From the NCBI RefSeq assembly GCF_008806375.1, contig NZ_WAAT01000051.1, positions 115,380-179,379 of the forward strand: DNA of 64,000 nt. Direction: 5' to 3'. A model generated the notes under the pieces. That model did no database searches. It was not told the origin of the DNA and was given only the letters and a program-made list of their open reading frames with translations. Below, piece after piece: positions 62,381 to 64,000 of the stretch (within the stretch, counting starts at the first letter, position 1; each line of letters starts with the position of its first letter). Both the position numbers and the translations under genes were made by a program. The DNA is from Pseudotamlana haliotis. GTDB lineage: Bacteria; Bacteroidota; Bacteroidia; Flavobacteriales; Flavobacteriaceae.

Positions 62381-63724
62381 ATGGAGTTTGTTATAAAGAT
62401 TTCTCAGTTTCTTCTGAGTCTTTCGTTACTGATTGTTTTACATGAGTTAGGGCACTTTATCCCTGCAAAATTGTTCAAAACCCGTGTTGAAAAATTTTAT
62501 TTATTTTTTGACGTCAAATTTTCCTTATTCAAAAAGAAAATAGGTGATACGGTTTACGGTATTGGTTGGTTGCCTTTAGGAGGTTACGTAAAAATATCGG
62601 GAATGATAGACGAAAGTATGGATACGGAGCAGATGGCAAAAGATCCTGAACCTTGGGAGTTCCGTTCTAAACCAGCATGGCAGCGTTTAATCATCATGCT
62701 TGGTGGGGTTACAGTAAATTTCTTATTGGCGATTCTTATTTATATAGGGATGAGTTACTTCTATGGTGATACTTTTTTACCTAATGATAATATTAAAGAC
62801 GGCCTTTTAGTTGAAAGTACTGTGGCTAATAAGGCAGGTTTACATACGGGTGATAAAATTATTGCTGTTGATGGTGATACCATTGAAAAATTCTCAGATA
62901 TCCCTGAAAAAGTATTGTTTGGTCATGAAGTTGAAATTGAGAGAGACGGTGTGGCTTCAACAGTGCAGATGCCTACAGACTTCTTATCTCAGTTTATGGA
63001 TGCTAAGGAAAAAGGGTTAGTTAGTTTAAGACAACCTTTTGTTGTAGTTCAGGTTCCTGATACTTCTGCAAATAAAGCTAGCGGACTAAAGAAAGGTGAT
63101 ATTATCGTAGGAATGAATGAATATTCTACTAAGTATGCTGATCAAGTAATCACAGTGTTGGCTAAACTTAAGGGGCAAGATATTACTGCTAAGATAAAAC
63201 GTGAGGAAGACGTGCTTACTGTGCCTTTAACAATTAGTGATGAAGGTAAATTAGGTATTGTTTATGGAGCGGCAACACCACAAACCTTAGAAGCTCTAGG
63301 GTATTATGAATTTGAGGTTAAAGATTATTCATTCTTAGAATCTGTTCCGGTAGGTTTAACTAAGGCAAAAGATAAGGTAGTATCTTATTGGGATCAATTA
63401 GCGGCTATATTTTCACCAAGTACAGGTGCCTATAAAGGTGTTGGTGGTTTTAAAGCGATTTATGATATTTTTCCAAGTACATGGAGTTGGGAAGTGTTTT
63501 GGAGTATTACAGCGTTTTTATCGATCATGCTAGGGGTTTTAAATTTATTACCAATTCCTGCTTTAGATGGTGGTCATGTGATGTTTTTACTATACGAAAT
63601 GATTTCTGGAAGAAAGCCAGGTGATAAATTTATGGAGTATGCGCAGATGGTTGGATTCTTCCTTTTAATCGCATTGGTACTCTTTGCAAACGGTAATGAT
63701 ATCTATAAAGCACTTTTTCAATAA
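62381..63724 (+). CDS. rseP: RseP family site-2 zinc metalloprotease
   Basis: The 447-residue membrane protease has the zinc motif HELGH at residues 21-25 in the first membrane helix. LGGYVKISGM follows, then two PDZ domains (about 115-205, VESTVANKAGLHTGDKIIAVDG, and 205-290, ASGLKKGDIIVGM). The second zinc-site motif LNLLPIPALDGGH lies in the C-terminal membrane part. It performs regulated intramembrane proteolysis, typically of anti-sigma factors, and clears signal peptides. Confidence 0.96.
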   Translation: MEFVIKISQFLLSLSLLIVLHELGHFIPAKLFKTRVEKFYLFFDVKFSLFKKKIGDTVYGIGWLPLGGYVKISGMIDESMDTEQMAKDPEPWEFRSKPAWQRLIIMLGGVTVNFLLAILIYIGMSYFYGDTFLPNDNIKDGLLVESTVANKAGLHTGDKIIAVDGDTIEKFSDIPEKVLFGHEVEIERDGVASTVQMPTDFLSQFMDAKEKGLVSLRQPFVVVQVPDTSANKASGLKKGDIIVGMNEYSTKYADQVITVLAKLKGQDITAKIKREEDVLTVPLTISDEGKLGIVYGAATPQTLEALGYYEFEVKDYSFLESVPVGLTKAKDKVVSYWDQLAAIFSPSTGAYKGVGGFKAIYDIFPSTWSWEVFWSITAFLSIMLGVLNLLPIPALDGGHVMFLLYEMISGRKPGDKFMEYAQMVGFFLLIALVLFANGNDIYKALFQ

Positions 63725-63739
63725 TTTTTTTTAAAAAAG

Positions 63740-63770
63740 TTTGCAGAAACTAAAAAAGCTTTTATATTTG
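63740..63770 (+). promoter_or_regulatory. tRNA-Asn promoter
   Basis: TTTG (63740-63743), a 19-nt spacer and TATATTTG (63763-63770) form a textbook Bacteroidota promoter, 25 nt upstream of the tRNA. Confidence 0.75.
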
Positions 63771-63795
63771 CACTCGCTAAGCAAAACAGCAACAC

Positions 63796-63869
63796 TCCTT
63801 CTTAGCTCAGTTGGTTAGAGCATCTGACTGTTAATCAGAGGGTCCTTGGTTCGAGCCCAAGAGAAGGAG
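63796..63869 (+). tRNA. tRNA-Asn (anticodon GTT)
   Basis: The 74-nt sequence folds as a cloverleaf: acceptor TCCTTCT/AGAAGGA, D arm with AGCTCAGTTGGTTAGAGC, anticodon stem TCTGA/TCAGA with loop CTGTTAA (anticodon GTT at 63830-63832), and T arm GGTTCGAGCC. The discriminator is G63869, and CCA is not encoded. Confidence 0.97.
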
Positions 63870-63880
63870 CTTAGTATTAG

Positions 63881-63913
63881 AAAGCCTTTACAGAAACGTA
63901 GAGGCTTTTTTTA
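63881..63913 (+). terminator. Terminator of the tRNA-Asn transcript
   Basis: Hairpin AAGCCTTTAC/GTAGAGGCTT followed by TTTTTT. Confidence 0.85.
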
Positions 63914-63932
63914 TGGACTTAAGTGAAGCCTT

Positions 63933-64000
63933 TTATTCTATACATTTCACTACAAGTTCAGGATCATTCCTAAAAGTTGTGTTTATGCAAAAATTGTAGT
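63933..64000 (-). CDS. Possible partial C-terminus of an unknown gene at the window edge
   Basis: The minus strand is open from the edge to a stop at 63933-63935 and reads TFRNDPELVVKCIE at its end. The same bases (CCTGAACTTGTAGTGAA on the minus strand) resemble the dispersed REP-type element, so this may be non-coding. Confidence 0.2.
   Translation of the reverse strand, partial: YNFCINTTFRNDPELVVKCIE

Noticed and set aside
63796..64000. Integration site with a mobile element at the tRNA-Asn gene
   Set aside because: No integrase or direct repeat of the tRNA 3' end is visible before the window ends.

Overview
The window looks like chromosomal core sequence from a marine-type member of the Flavobacteriaceae (Bacteroidota). 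The evidence is low GC, Bacteroidota-type promoters (TAnnTTTG at about -7, TTTG/TTG near -33), weak or absent Shine-Dalgarno sites, two TonB-dependent receptors with carboxypeptidase-like N-terminal domains, an S1-type sulfatase, and a giant adhesin with a type IX secretion (T9SS) C-terminal domain. I cannot fix the genus. No phage, insertion sequence or CRISPR array is visible. The only stable RNA gene is a tRNA-Asn(GTT) at the right end.

Layout. 1-7.0 kb: a partial unknown gene, a lipoprotein, a heme operon (ferrochelatase hemH, a MATE transporter, hemJ), an NtrY-like histidine kinase and an enoyl-CoA hydratase. 7.1-12.0 kb: six tandem paralogues of a small secreted protein family that I do not recognise. 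Each has its own promoter and hairpin terminator, and a divergent AraC-type regulator follows at 12.2 kb. 13-22 kb: housekeeping and lipid genes (HD hydrolase, acyl-ACP desaturase, plsC, bacilliredoxin, J-domain protein, S66 peptidase, metG, sulfatase). 22-31 kb: envelope lipoproteins, ferritin, a TonB receptor with a thioredoxin-fold partner, a 53-residue Cys/Lys-rich peptide, AlkB-like oxygenase and tex. 31-37 kb: TerB-like protein and a three-gene sensory cluster (receiver-only regulator, TonB receptor, YfiR-domain histidine kinase). 37-52 kb: mfd, two extracytoplasmic proteins, the 1845-residue adhesin, a CAP-domain lipoprotein, an ALDH7-type aldehyde dehydrogenase and yraN. 52-62 kb: two different Feo-type metal uptake loci separated by two unknown secreted proteins, then a SCO1-like protein. 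62-64 kb: rseP and tRNA-Asn.

The two points most worth attention are these. (1) The paralogue array at 7.1-12.2 kb. In five of the six copies the start codon, -7 box, -33 box and an upstream motif keep exactly the same spacing (start to -7: 28 nt; -7 to -33: 18 nt; -33 to motif 1: 16 nt). In four copies a second motif follows at a fixed 21 nt. The two motifs share an inverted core, as expected for paired sites of one regulator, and an AraC-type gene is divergent from the array. (2) The locus at 52.1-56.1 kb: an MntR/DtxR-like repressor, then a membrane-anchored DtxR-FeoA fusion, then FeoB split by one in-frame stop codon into a GTPase gene and a membrane-channel gene. A perfect inverted repeat lies in front of the promoter. 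A conventional FeoA/FeoB pair of another FeoB subtype lies 3 kb away, so the first system may serve manganese or a different iron regime; this is inference.

Iron and redox are a recurring theme (hemH, hemJ, ferritin, two Feo systems, TonB receptors, SCO1, bacilliredoxin), but the genes sit in separate operons.
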